Origin: Psychrosphaera sp. F3M07
GTDB lineage: Bacteria > Pseudomonadota > Gammaproteobacteria > Enterobacterales > Alteromonadaceae
Assembly (NCBI RefSeq): GCF_018860345.1
Contig: NZ_JAHKPJ010000012.1
Span: 124,001 to 188,000 of the forward strand
DNA: 64,000 nt
Reading direction: 5' to 3'
Of the stretch, positions 8,961-17,719 are shown piece after piece. The notes under the pieces were generated by a model, which was not told the origin of the DNA, did not search any database, and was given only the letters and a program-made list of their open reading frames with translations. The position numbers and the translations under genes were made by a program. Position 1 is the first letter of the stretch. Each line of letters starts with the position of its first letter.

Positions 8961-10733
8961 CTAGCCTAATAAAGTTAATGCTAACTCTTGTGACTGGTTA
9001 GCTTGACTCATTAATGAAATCGAAGCTTGTTGCATTATTTGATAGCGAGCTAATTCAGCTGATTTTGTGGCGTAATCTGTATCTAGAATACGTGAACGCG
9101 CAGATATTTGATTTTCCATCACGTTATTTAAATTATTAACAGTGCTCTCTAAGCGATTCTGTGTCGCACCTAAAATAGCTCGGTGTTTATCTACAATTTT
9201 TAACGCATCATCAATTGCAAAGATGGCAAATTGTGACCGATTTACAATATCGACATTATCTAAGCCTAAAGTTGTTGTACTAAAGGCACCGAAGTTCACT
9301 TGCATGGTTTGATTTGCATCAGCACCTATTTGGAAGGTATGTAATGGACCACCAGCGCTGGTAACATCTAATTCATAATCCTGTAACGCTATATCGCCTC
9401 TGTTAGTGTCAACCCAATTAGAATTAACAGCAAAGTCAGTTTGGTCACTATCATTATCATTAAGTATAATTGTTTCAGTAAATCCACGTGTACCGCTTCG
9501 GTCACCACTACCATAACCCGTCATTACATTTTCACGAGTGAAACCATTGTTAGCGTCTTCCCCACCCAATGCACCATTGTCTTTATTGGTAGAGTCCATT
9601 TCTTCTGCCATAAACTCTTCCATACGACTTGCATATGTACCAGTATCATTAGCTGCACCGGTTAATTCAGCTCTAAAATCAGCTTCATTTGACCAGTTTC
9701 CATTTGATGCCGTGTTTAATGCATTATCAAAGGTTGCTCCACTGGCGAGTTCTTGCATTACCGTTTTTAGCCCTCTATCCCCTAAGGTATGCTCCATGTA
9801 GCGCATAGCCACAAAACCACCACCATAAGCACCTAAATTATTGGTTACTGTGGTTCCTGTTCCTTGAGCATTAAACGCCGCTAATACTGCTGCGCCTGAG
9901 TTTCCGGCAATTTGATCATCCCCGCCACGTAATACTTCTGCCGCACCTTCTTTAAACCAAGCAGGTAAGTTATTAAACTCATCCATCGTTGAAACCATTG
10001 TGGCATGAACCATTTCGTGAAGAACGATTTCATCTAATTTGGTGCCACCATAATTATCCAAACCATTATGGATGCTATCTATATCTTTGAATTCGGCTAA
10101 ATCTATAGTCAAAGTGACTCGCTTAACGCCACCGACAGTTGCATTAGTAACCCATGCTAGTGTGCCATCATCGGCATCACGTTCTAAATCGAGTTTCAAC
10201 TCGCCTTGTCCAGTAATACCAAAATATTGCTCAATAATTTTTTCAGATTCACCTAGCCAGGTGCTTTGCAAACCACGAACCATTTCTCGTTCGAACTGAT
10301 CAGGAATTGATGAACGATTGCTTTCGTATAAACGTTGCCCACCAAATGTTGTGGCTTCATTGATACGATCTATTTCTTCACTTAATTGCAGGTATTCTTC
10401 ATTTAGCGATTTTTTATCAACTACGGTATTGGTCGCATTAGCGGCTTGAAGTGCAATATCCCGCATTCGTTGCAAATTATTAGTCACTTGTTGCATCGCA
10501 CCTTCGGCGACTTGCATCATCGATATACTGTCGTTTGCATTTCTTGACGCGACTTTCATTCCATTAATTTGGGAAGTTAACCGAGTGGATATCTGTAAAC
10601 CTGCTGCATCGTCAGCAGCGGAGTTGATACGTGAACCTGATGAGAGCTGATTATACGTATTAGTTAACGCACGGTTGTTTTTACGGAACAACCCCGTTAT
10701 CTGTAACGAACTCACATTGGTATTAATTATCAC
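8961..10733 (-). CDS. Flagellinolysin: flagellin with an internal zinc metallopeptidase domain
   Basis: 590 residues. Residues 1-140 form a normal flagellin D0/D1 N-terminus ([42 protein letters not shown]). Residues about 465-590 form the C-terminal D1/D0 region (FQIGADANQTMQVNF, ILGATQNRLESTVNNLNN, SRILDTDYATKSAELARYQ). The hypervariable centre is replaced by a gluzincin-like peptidase domain with HEMVH at 239-243 (two zinc His and the catalytic Glu240). WFKEGAAEVLRG follows, and E262 in it is the probable third zinc ligand. This architecture matches the published flagellinolysin family, collagenase-like M9-related peptidases displayed on the filament. It starts at GTG 10733, without an ATG alternative; the MIINTN start is typical. 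A sigma-28-type promoter lies 37 bp upstream. The inferred role is an extracellular filament-borne protease. Confidence 0.93.
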   Translation of the reverse strand: MIINTNVSSLQITGLFRKNNRALTNTYNQLSSGSRINSAADDAAGLQISTRLTSQINGMKVASRNANDSISMMQVAEGAMQQVTNNLQRMRDIALQAANATNTVVDKKSLNEEYLQLSEEIDRINEATTFGGQRLYESNRSSIPDQFEREMVRGLQSTWLGESEKIIEQYFGITGQGELKLDLERDADDGTLAWVTNATVGGVKRVTLTIDLAEFKDIDSIHNGLDNYGGTKLDEIVLHEMVHATMVSTMDEFNNLPAWFKEGAAEVLRGGDDQIAGNSGAAVLAAFNAQGTGTTVTNNLGAYGGGFVAMRYMEHTLGDRGLKTVMQELASGATFDNALNTASNGNWSNEADFRAELTGAANDTGTYASRMEEFMAEEMDSTNKDNGALGGEDANNGFTRENVMTGYGSGDRSGTRGFTETIILNDNDSDQTDFAVNSNWVDTNRGDIALQDYELDVTSAGGPLHTFQIGADANQTMQVNFGAFSTTTLGLDNVDIVNRSQFAIFAIDDALKIVDKHRAILGATQNRLESTVNNLNNVMENQISARSRILDTDYATKSAELARYQIMQQASISLMSQANQSQELALTLLG

Positions 10734-10769
10734 TATATAGGATCACATAAAATAATATCTCATATGACG

Positions 10770-10796
10770 TTAGCGGCAATTTTTTGCCGCCCTTGA
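10770..10796 (-). promoter_or_regulatory. Sigma-28 (FliA)-type promoter of the flagellinolysin gene
   Basis: On the minus strand TCAA, 15 bases, then GCCGCTAA (7/8 to GCCGATAA), ending 37 bp before the GTG start. The spacer contains a 7-bp hairpin (GCGGCAA/TTGCCGC), which may also be a leftover terminator stem for the upstream flagellin gene. Confidence 0.6.
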
Positions 10797-10861
10797 GGAT
10801 TTTTTTTAATTATTTTTTGATTATTTTATAAGCTATTGAAAAATATGATTATATTATTCAA

Positions 10862-12427
10862 TTAACCTAATAAGCGGATCGCCTGATCTTGCATAGAGTT
10901 TGCCTGGCCTAACAAGGCTGTTGTAGCTTGTTGAGTAACTTGTAGTCTGGCAAGTTCTGCCGCCTCTTTAGAGTAATCGGCATTAACTAACCGCCCTCTT
11001 GCCGCGTTACTATTTTCGTGATTAGTAGATAAGTTATTTATCGTCGATGAAAAACGATTTTGTAACCCACCTAAGTTAGAACGTATTTTATCTACCGCAC
11101 TTAATGCACTATCGATAGCGGATATAGCATCCTGTGCGCCTTGAATCGTCGTTAAATCAATATTTTCAATTGACTCTTCTACAGACTGGTGAGTAAGCGT
11201 ATTACTTGCAATTGCGCTGTTTACGGTACCAAAGTCAATATTCGATTTAACTTTGAAGTTAGAAACCGACTCTAATTCAACATGTCCTCTGATGACAGCT
11301 GCTGAACCATCATTACTCATGTTAACCGATTGACTAAAAGCACCATTTAAATCTATCGTGGTTAAAGCGACTTGATTATCAACACCTTCAGAGCTTTCAA
11401 AATAGTTAGATATCTCGATATTATCGCCAAAGTTATTGGTCAAAATTAATTGGTTTGAAACTGAATCAAATTCTGCACCAACACCAGTTAACGCGGCTTC
11501 TTCATTAATCTTATTTCGTAACGCAACCATATCTTCATTCATACTTCCGGAAGCGGTAATCGATACAGTACGAGTTTGAGAGCCATTACCTATATCGAAA
11601 CTTACCAATTCATCTGCTTCAAAAGCGGTTCTGTTGGTCGTAACACCATCATGAAAATGCAGAGCTACTTCCGTTTTAGCATTGGCTGATACATTGGTTT
11701 TATCAAATTCTGCATTAATTTTTGTTGCTATTGCTTTGGCAGAATCATCCGAATTCAGTGCTACAGACTGTGAGCTTTTGCCTTGCAGTGTTAACACTTC
11801 CGTTTGAGGACCTGCGGCATTATTTCCAAAACCTTCAGATGTTAATTTTGCTTTAGCACCAACTAAACTTGAATCTAAATATATATTGTCTGTCGCCTGA
11901 CCATTTAACGCAAATTCATTGTGCGTTAAGTCAGAGGTGTGTAATGAAGTTAACGATAATGTAATCACTTCATTTGCATCCGAGCCGACTTGAAATTGTT
12001 GAGAGCCAAAACTGCCATTGAGCAACAACTGACCACCAAACGTAGTCGTATCGGCAATTCTATCAAGTTCTTGTTTTAACTGAATGACTTCTTCTTGAAG
12101 GGCTTCTCTATCTCGACCTGTATTACTCGCATTAGCTGACTGAATCGCCAACTCACGCATTCTTTGCAACATGTTTGTGGTTTCTTGTGCTGCCCCTTCT
12201 GCGGTTTGAACAACTGATATTCCGTCGTTCGCATTTCTTATAGCGACACTCATCCCAGTATTATGTTTGCCAAGCCTATTCGATATCTGTAGGTTTGCTG
12301 AATCATCTGAGGATGAATTAATACGTTTACCAGTGGTTAAATTTGTTAACCTATCGCTAAGATGCAATTGGTTTTCACGCATTTCATTACTGATATTTCG
12401 AGATGTTGTATTTGTTGCTATTTGCAT
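10862..12427 (-). CDS. Flagellin (521 residues)
   Basis: A filament structural subunit. The N-terminal D0/D1 region ([32 protein letters not shown]) and C-terminal region ([40 protein letters not shown], final DQAIRLLG) are complete. The central 250 residues contain a Flagellin_IN-like pattern ([28 protein letters not shown]... [11 protein letters not shown]). It is clearly diverged from the three flagellins at 27-32 kb: N-terminus [19 protein letters not shown], and [10 protein letters not shown] where the others have [13 protein letters not shown] 12427 is preferred to an ATG three codons earlier because MQIATNT aligns with the flagellin start. No convincing FliA promoter is visible upstream; a weak TAAA-N15-GGCGTAAA is present near 12490. 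Confidence 0.92.
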   Translation of the reverse strand: MQIATNTTSRNISNEMRENQLHLSDRLTNLTTGKRINSSSDDSANLQISNRLGKHNTGMSVAIRNANDGISVVQTAEGAAQETTNMLQRMRELAIQSANASNTGRDREALQEEVIQLKQELDRIADTTTFGGQLLLNGSFGSQQFQVGSDANEVITLSLTSLHTSDLTHNEFALNGQATDNIYLDSSLVGAKAKLTSEGFGNNAAGPQTEVLTLQGKSSQSVALNSDDSAKAIATKINAEFDKTNVSANAKTEVALHFHDGVTTNRTAFEADELVSFDIGNGSQTRTVSITASGSMNEDMVALRNKINEEAALTGVGAEFDSVSNQLILTNNFGDNIEISNYFESSEGVDNQVALTTIDLNGAFSQSVNMSNDGSAAVIRGHVELESVSNFKVKSNIDFGTVNSAIASNTLTHQSVEESIENIDLTTIQGAQDAISAIDSALSAVDKIRSNLGGLQNRFSSTINNLSTNHENSNAARGRLVNADYSKEAAELARLQVTQQATTALLGQANSMQDQAIRLLG

Positions 12428-12607
12428 GGCTCGCACTCAATAAATTTAGTTTGAAATTTATACTATGAGAATGATTAGCAATTTTTACGCCACTATATAA
12501 CTAGTATTTACTGTCAATATATGAATGCGTTTTATACATTTAATTAATGTTTTTAGTTATCGAGTCCGATACAGTTAATACTATAGAGGCGTAGTCGATT
12601 CCTTGTT

Positions 12608-12623
12608 TGGTATACAAATTGCC
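12608..12623 (+). promoter_or_regulatory. Sigma-54-like promoter for the plus-strand island genes
   Basis: TGGTATACAAATTGCC has the -24 GG and -12 GC at the required 10-base separation and a TTGC box. It lies about 72 bp upstream of the aminotransferase start. The -24 box is otherwise degenerate. The surrounding 12428-12694 divergent intergenic region shows nothing else I can support. Confidence 0.45.
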
Positions 12624-12694
12624 TAGATAACGAGTCATTACGATTACATTTATAAATGTATTACATAGTTAATTAATATTAGTTAGGAGGTGTT

Positions 12695-13822
12695 ATGCAA
12701 CAATCCAAGGTCGTTCAGTTACCTCTATCGCCTCTTAAGTCCAAAGTGTTAGTGACTCAACCTTATGTGCCTTCTCTAGATAAATACATGCATTATGTAG
12801 AAAAAGCATTTGATGCAAAATGGCTAACCAACGACGGACCTTTGTTAAAAGAGTTAACCGACAGGTTAAAAGACTATCTAGGAGTGAAATACCTTTTATT
12901 AGTTAGCAATGGAACCGCGGCATTACAGTTAGCGTATAAAATAAAAGATTTATCTAATAAAACGGTGATCAGTACTCCGTTCACCTTCCCCGCGACCACA
13001 ACAGCATTAGAGTGGCAGAACGCTAACATACAATTAAGTGACATTAATAAAAACAGCTGGAACTTGGATCCTAAGGTCGTAGAAAAACATCTAACAACAA
13101 CTAAAGTTGACGCTATTGTACCTGTCAATATTTTTGGTATGCCATGTGACATGGAGGCATTTGATAAAATAGGTTCAAAACATAACATCCCTATTATTTA
13201 TGACTCAGCACAATCGATGCTGTCAAAATTTAAAGGGAAAAGTGTTTTACAATACGGTGATATACATTGCATGAGTTTTCATGCCACTAAACTGTTCCAT
13301 ACCGTAGAAGGTGGTGCTATCACCTTTAATTCAAAAGATGATTATGAACGAGCTAAACGGTTGATAAATTTTGGTATCGGCGAGAATGGCGTAGTAGAAG
13401 AAGCTGGTATTAATGCCAAGATGAGTGAATTACATGCTGCTATGGGCTTATGTATTTTAGACGATTTACCAATGTTAATTGAAAACAGAGAAAAGTCATT
13501 AACACGATATCACTCGCAATTAGCTAGCGCTGTAACTCTCCAGTGTTCGAATTATGACTCTTATACGCCACCTATGTATATGCCAATTAGGTTTGAAACC
13601 GAAAAGGCTCTACTTAATGCTCAAGTAAACCTAGAACAAAATGGTTATTTAAGTCGTCGTTATTTTTATCCTAAAAACCACAAATTTATTCAGCAGTCTA
13701 TCACTACTGTTTTACCAGTAAGCGATGTAATATCTAATAAAATATTGTGTTTACCCTTAATGCATAACTTAAATAAAAATCACATTATTAATATTTCTAA
13801 CACTATAAAACGTTCAATATAA
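12695..13822 (+). CDS. DegT/DnrJ/EryC1/StrS family PLP-dependent sugar aminotransferase (VioA-like)
   Basis: 375 residues of fold-type I aminotransferase. It has SNGTAALQLA near residue 71, FTFPATTTA near 96, the cofactor-binding Asp in IIYDSAQSM (D170) and the Schiff-base Lys in FHATKLFHTVEGGA (K199). Family members transfer an amino group from glutamate to a 4- or 3-keto nucleotide sugar; VioA makes dTDP-4-amino-4,6-dideoxyglucose. The exact sugar cannot be read from sequence. A strong AGGAGG site precedes the ATG. It is followed after 3 bp by the WbqC-like gene, and the pair faces the rest of the modification island, so it probably supplies an amino-deoxy sugar for flagellin glycans. An O-antigen role is possible but less likely given the location between flagellin blocks. 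Confidence 0.87.
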   Translation: MQQSKVVQLPLSPLKSKVLVTQPYVPSLDKYMHYVEKAFDAKWLTNDGPLLKELTDRLKDYLGVKYLLLVSNGTAALQLAYKIKDLSNKTVISTPFTFPATTTALEWQNANIQLSDINKNSWNLDPKVVEKHLTTTKVDAIVPVNIFGMPCDMEAFDKIGSKHNIPIIYDSAQSMLSKFKGKSVLQYGDIHCMSFHATKLFHTVEGGAITFNSKDDYERAKRLINFGIGENGVVEEAGINAKMSELHAAMGLCILDDLPMLIENREKSLTRYHSQLASAVTLQCSNYDSYTPPMYMPIRFETEKALLNAQVNLEQNGYLSRRYFYPKNHKFIQQSITTVLPVSDVISNKILCLPLMHNLNKNHIINISNTIKRSI

Positions 13823-13825
13823 AGT

Positions 13826-14599
13826 ATGAATGTCGTTGTTATGCAACCCTATCTTTTTCCTTACTTAGGATATTATCAGCTTCTACATGTAGCTGATACT
13901 TTTGTCATATTCGATGATGTTAATTTTATCAAAAAAGGATGGATAAATAGAAATCAGATATTATCGTCAATCGGTTCAGAGAGATTTACTTTACCGATTG
14001 AAAAAATAAGTCAAAATAAAAAAATAAATCAACACAATATACATAAGCCTGCTGAAAGTATTAAGAAGTTATTTACAACCTTAAAAACTAATTACCAAAA
14101 GGCTCCTTATATCACACAACTTGATAATCTATTTTATGATTTACAATCTTGGACTGATGGCGAGATGTTCAAATTAGAAGCTGACAAGGCAAACTATGGG
14201 CATGTTAAAGGCACAGATCTAACATCCTTTTTACACCAAAGTATTTTGTTATTAACTAAATATTTGAGCTTGAATACAAAAATTATTTTATCATCAAGTA
14301 TAAAGAACGATGCGGGACTGACTTCGGAAGCTAGGATAATTGATATTTGCAAACAATTAAACGCGACACGTTATATTAATCCTCCAAATGCTGAGAAGTT
14401 AGAGTTATACACACCTAATAATTTTAACAAATCTGGCATTGAGCTGAATTATATCCAACCTGAGTTAGTCGAATATGAACAGTTTAACAGCAGCACATTC
14501 GTAAACTATTTATCAATATTAGACCTTATCGCTAACCTACCGTTCACTGAAATACAGAATAGAGTTGCAAATTATAATTTAAGGCTGGCCACAAAATAA
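13826..14599 (+). CDS. WbqC-like family protein
   Basis: 257 residues opening with VVMQPYLFPYLGYYQLLHVADTFV and DDVNFIKKGWINRN, the hallmark of the WbqC-like family (Pfam WbqC). Members recur in O-antigen and flagellin-modification loci beside DegT aminotransferases. Their biochemical role is not established; an N-acylation or aminoacylation step on amino sugars is one possibility, which is inference. It starts 3 bp after the aminotransferase stop, so the two are translationally linked. Its 3' end overlaps the convergent methyltransferase gene by 28 bp. Confidence 0.85.
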   Translation: MNVVVMQPYLFPYLGYYQLLHVADTFVIFDDVNFIKKGWINRNQILSSIGSERFTLPIEKISQNKKINQHNIHKPAESIKKLFTTLKTNYQKAPYITQLDNLFYDLQSWTDGEMFKLEADKANYGHVKGTDLTSFLHQSILLLTKYLSLNTKIILSSSIKNDAGLTSEARIIDICKQLNATRYINPPNAEKLELYTPNNFNKSGIELNYIQPELVEYEQFNSSTFVNYLSILDLIANLPFTEIQNRVANYNLRLATK

Positions 14600-15255
14600 T
14601 GTATATGTCTTGTCGTTCCAGCCACCGTTTCTAATAATTCGCCATGATGTAATAACGTAAACTCGGCCAATTCATTATTGATTAATTCTTTATCAAATAT
14701 TTGAACTCGACATTCCTGCCTAAAGCCTAAAAAGTCATTTTTTATTTTAAAGACATGATTAGGAAGTTCTGCAGAGCCGTCAAAAATACTGTGTTGACGG
14801 CCTAATAATGAAAAAACAAATCGACCACCTGGCTTTAATACTCTTGCCACTTCTGCAAAATTATCATGCAGTGTAGTTTGGTCTTGATCTAAATAATAAA
14901 TTGAGTTGCAAGCTAAAACATAGTCAAACTGTTTATCCGAGGCAGGTATATTGTTTGCTACCCCCATTAAAAAGTGTTGTTCAGGAAAGCGAGTCTTCAA
15001 TAAATTCACTTGCTCTTCTGATACTTCTAGCCCTGTCACAGCAAAACCATTATTAACTAAAAATGGAATACTACGTCCGTGTCCACACCCCAAATCTAAA
15101 ATAGTTTTGCCAATATAATTATCATTTAAAAACTCGACAGGTGATTTTGACAAAAAGACACGAGTAACAAAGTTTTCTGGATAGAAATTATTCGTCTTAG
15201 ATAACGAGGCATAGTATTCTTTCCATTGAGTCGAAGCCGATAAACGTTGAGTCAT
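14572..15255 (-). CDS. Class I SAM-dependent methyltransferase
   Basis: 227 residues with a Methyltransf_11-type core: KTILDLGCGHGRSIPFLVNNGFAVTGLEVSEE (motif I), FDYVLACNSIYYLD (motif II region) and VARVLKPGGRFVFSLLG (motif III). The probable role is O- or N-methylation of a sugar or its acyl group in the flagellar glycan. It is the last gene of the minus-strand island operon; its first base coincides with the end of the TylF gene upstream, so it is translationally coupled. The substrate is unknown. Confidence 0.85.
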   Translation of the reverse strand: MTQRLSASTQWKEYYASLSKTNNFYPENFVTRVFLSKSPVEFLNDNYIGKTILDLGCGHGRSIPFLVNNGFAVTGLEVSEEQVNLLKTRFPEQHFLMGVANNIPASDKQFDYVLACNSIYYLDQDQTTLHDNFAEVARVLKPGGRFVFSLLGRQHSIFDGSAELPNHVFKIKNDFLGFRQECRVQIFDKELINNELAEFTLLHHGELLETVAGTTRHIHYFVASLKL

Positions 15256-16010
15256 TAAACTAACACCACATAACTTTGTTGGGGTGAAATTGGGCTGCGT
15301 ATTATTTCATATTCACGTCCTTGAAACACTTCCCTTAATGCTAAAGTCTCACCAGGGAAGTCGGTATAACATAATTCATCAAACGCGAAGATTGTATTTT
15401 TGTGACAATAAGGTAACAGCTGCTCCAAACAAAACTTAGTTGGCTCGTATAAATCTAAGTCAAAATATACCAGTGATAAAATAGTCTCCGGGTGTCTGCT
15501 TAGATAGTCTGGTAACGTTTGACTAACATCACCTTTGACTAATTCAAATTTTTTCACATTAGCTTTAGGGTTCAAAGACTCTTGAATATGAAGATGTTGT
15601 TCTAGTACTTTTTCATAATTAGTTGGTACTGAATAATTTCCAACTTGAGACTTTTCAGTACTGCCATCTTTATCAGACACTGACGGGAAACCAGAGAAAG
15701 TGTCAAAACCAATTATTTTCCTGCTGGTATTAAATGGTTCATACATAGAGCGTAAACAAGACATCAAATTTAAAGTCTGCCCCCAACGAACGCCAAACTC
15801 CATTATTACCCCATGATTATTTAATATATTTTTGTATAAATCTGAGAAAAACAAAATTCTTGCTAAAGAACTGCGATTTAAAAACAAACCCATGTTAGCT
15901 AAAATTTCGTTGTCCGGGATGGGGCTATCATGAAGCTGTTTGACTAATGCTTGATAAGACTCTACTTCACCATTGTTTAAATGATGTTGAAAATTGAATT
16001 CCTTGCTCAT
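15255..16010 (-). CDS. TylF/MycF-type (macrocin O-methyltransferase-like) methyltransferase, copy 1
   Basis: 251 residues. GVIMEFGVRWGQTLNLMS (SAM-binding loop), IIGFDTFSGFPSV, VKGDVSQTLPDYL and the metal-site LVYFDLDLYEPTKFCLE, then FAFDELCYTDFPGE, are the ordered motifs of the TylF family, which O-methylates sugar hydroxyls in a metal-dependent way. It overlaps the downstream methyltransferase by 1 bp and follows the dioxygenase gene by 45 bp. Together with copies 2 and 3 it points to a multiply O-methylated glycan. Confidence 0.85.
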   Translation of the reverse strand: MSKEFNFQHHLNNGEVESYQALVKQLHDSPIPDNEILANMGLFLNRSSLARILFFSDLYKNILNNHGVIMEFGVRWGQTLNLMSCLRSMYEPFNTSRKIIGFDTFSGFPSVSDKDGSTEKSQVGNYSVPTNYEKVLEQHLHIQESLNPKANVKKFELVKGDVSQTLPDYLSRHPETILSLVYFDLDLYEPTKFCLEQLLPYCHKNTIFAFDELCYTDFPGETLALREVFQGREYEIIRSPISPQQSYVVLV

Positions 16011-16055
16011 CGTTACTTCCTATATCTTAAAAGGGTTAATACCGTAATTAAAACG

Positions 16056-16901
16056 TTAATTTACGAGATCTTGGTGTGCTGATTCAAAAAATCTAGGATA
16101 CTTTGTTCTTGCCATATAAAAATCACGCGCCATTAATTCTTTATCATTCGCAGGGGCATATCGACCGTTTGCTACCCAACGGTATTTTTCTGATTTGTTT
16201 ATACCACTAGCGTGTAATAATAAAGTATTGAACAAAATACATTCACCTTTTTTGATCACACCGGCGTCTGTTTGATTAAGCACTAGTTGTTCAAATTCAT
16301 CATTTTTTACGATCCTAATCCTGTTAGGATTATTGGCTTCCACCTCAGTTTCTTTATGAATAGCATGTATCTTATTATGGCTTTTAGGGACGAATTTTAA
16401 AGGCCCCATATCATGCTCAACATCTCTCAAGGCTATCCAGAAAGTAACCGCATTGGTACTTATAACATTATATTGATAGTCTTGGTGCCATTCAAAGTGG
16501 CTTACCTTTGTACTTTCCCCGTCAATTCGAAATAACGACCAGTCAAATGGGGAAAGTAAATATTTTTCACCCAATAAATGGCCAATCACCGAGTGAAGGT
16601 TTTGATTAGATATTAGGCTCTGAAAACTAGGTAAATCCTTTGCTATACGTAAAGCAATATCTGCTGACTTAACATTATTTTTACATAACAAGTTAAATGC
16701 TTCATCCGGATCATTAGGTAAATTTGTTGTATTGGACCAATCACTAATAACAGCCAGTAGATCTTGAATTGGTTGCTCTAATTGAGCTTCATTAAAAAGT
16801 CCTGAGACTTTTACAATCCCTTGATCAACAAATTCACTTTTAATTTCAATAATTTTATCGGAGTCAGCAAAATCCGAGAGTTTAAAACAACCAATATTCA
16901 A
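16056..16901 (-). CDS. Phytanoyl-CoA dioxygenase (PhyH) family oxygenase, copy 1
   Basis: 281 residues. The Fe(II) facial triad is readable: H139-Q-D141 in FEWHQDYQYN and distal H230 in LLLHASG, with R241 as the likely 2-oxoglutarate ligand. MGPLKFVPKSHN is a family signature. Such enzymes hydroxylate small molecules or acyl chains. Here the probable substrate is a sugar acyl group or sugar carbon of the flagellar glycan, created as a site for the adjacent methyltransferases. It lies 9 bp after the TylF copy 2 stop and is part of the same operon. Confidence 0.83.
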   Translation of the reverse strand: MNIGCFKLSDFADSDKIIEIKSEFVDQGIVKVSGLFNEAQLEQPIQDLLAVISDWSNTTNLPNDPDEAFNLLCKNNVKSADIALRIAKDLPSFQSLISNQNLHSVIGHLLGEKYLLSPFDWSLFRIDGESTKVSHFEWHQDYQYNVISTNAVTFWIALRDVEHDMGPLKFVPKSHNKIHAIHKETEVEANNPNRIRIVKNDEFEQLVLNQTDAGVIKKGECILFNTLLLHASGINKSEKYRWVANGRYAPANDKELMARDFYMARTKYPRFFESAHQDLVN

Positions 16902-16910
16902 AATCGTTAC

Positions 16911-17675
16911 CTAATCTTGTTTAATGAAATAACCACTTGGCGTAGCAGAAAAAGGAAACTTTTTAAAAACTGGTGCAATGCCTTTTTCTTTAAAGAACTC
17001 ATCTACCGCTGAGGTTTCTCCCTGCCAAGGGACTAACCCATATTCATCAAATATAATCACACCACCAGTACAAACTTTATCATACAGCTCATTTAAACAA
17101 TATTTAGTCACATTGTATAAATCGACATCCATATGTAATAGTGAAATCTTTAAACCTGGTTGTTGCTCTAAAAATTTAGGTAAGGTGTCAAAAATATCAC
17201 CATCAACGATTTTAACCCTATCGATATTGGGCGGCATGGTGTCTTCATTAAATAATTCAACTAATGTTTTTGCTAATGCTTCAGGTGCTTGCCAACCTCC
17301 AACTTCGTTCCCTACAGTACTGCCTTGTTCTGGTTGACCGTCTTTTTCAGAAAAATCTTGCAGCCCTTGGAAATGATCAAAGCCATAGACAAATCGAGTT
17401 CTATCCCCTGGACAAAATGTCTCCATTAAATTAGCCCAAGTAATTAAACTTACCCCTTTAGACACGCCCATCTCAAGTACGCATCCTGGTAAATCAATTA
17501 CATGTTTAAACAATTCATAATGAGCCAAAAAGCGAGGCAGTTCTCTACGTCTTAGAAATGCAGGGAAGTTTTTTAGTACATCCTCTAACGATAAATCGTG
17601 TTCTTTGGTTAAACGCTCTAAAACGTCCCATCGACGTTGATCTCTGCCTTTATAATTAAACTGTTGCTTTTCCAT
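16911..17675 (-). CDS. TylF/MycF-type methyltransferase, copy 2
   Basis: 254 residues. GCVLEMGVSKGVSLITWANL, FVYGFDHFQGLQDFSEKDG, VKIVDGDIFDTLPKFL, ISLLHMDVDLYNVTKYCLNELY and VIIFDEYGLVPWQGE give the complete TylF-family motif series including the metal-binding DVD. It shares domain order with copies 1 and 3 but is diverged, suggesting different positional specificity rather than recent duplication. It sits within the minus-strand operon, 44 bp downstream of the sulfotransferase-like gene. Confidence 0.85.
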   Translation of the reverse strand: MEKQQFNYKGRDQRRWDVLERLTKEHDLSLEDVLKNFPAFLRRRELPRFLAHYELFKHVIDLPGCVLEMGVSKGVSLITWANLMETFCPGDRTRFVYGFDHFQGLQDFSEKDGQPEQGSTVGNEVGGWQAPEALAKTLVELFNEDTMPPNIDRVKIVDGDIFDTLPKFLEQQPGLKISLLHMDVDLYNVTKYCLNELYDKVCTGGVIIFDEYGLVPWQGETSAVDEFFKEKGIAPVFKKFPFSATPSGYFIKQD

Positions 17676-17719
17676 TTTTTTCCCGATTCTTGTTTGAGTT
17701 GGTTATATGTAGTGTAATT

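Noticed and set aside
9441-9801. Two plus-strand reading frames opposite the peptidase domain of the flagellinolysin gene
   Set aside because: Antisense shadows of a confidently assigned coding region, with no independent start signals or domains.
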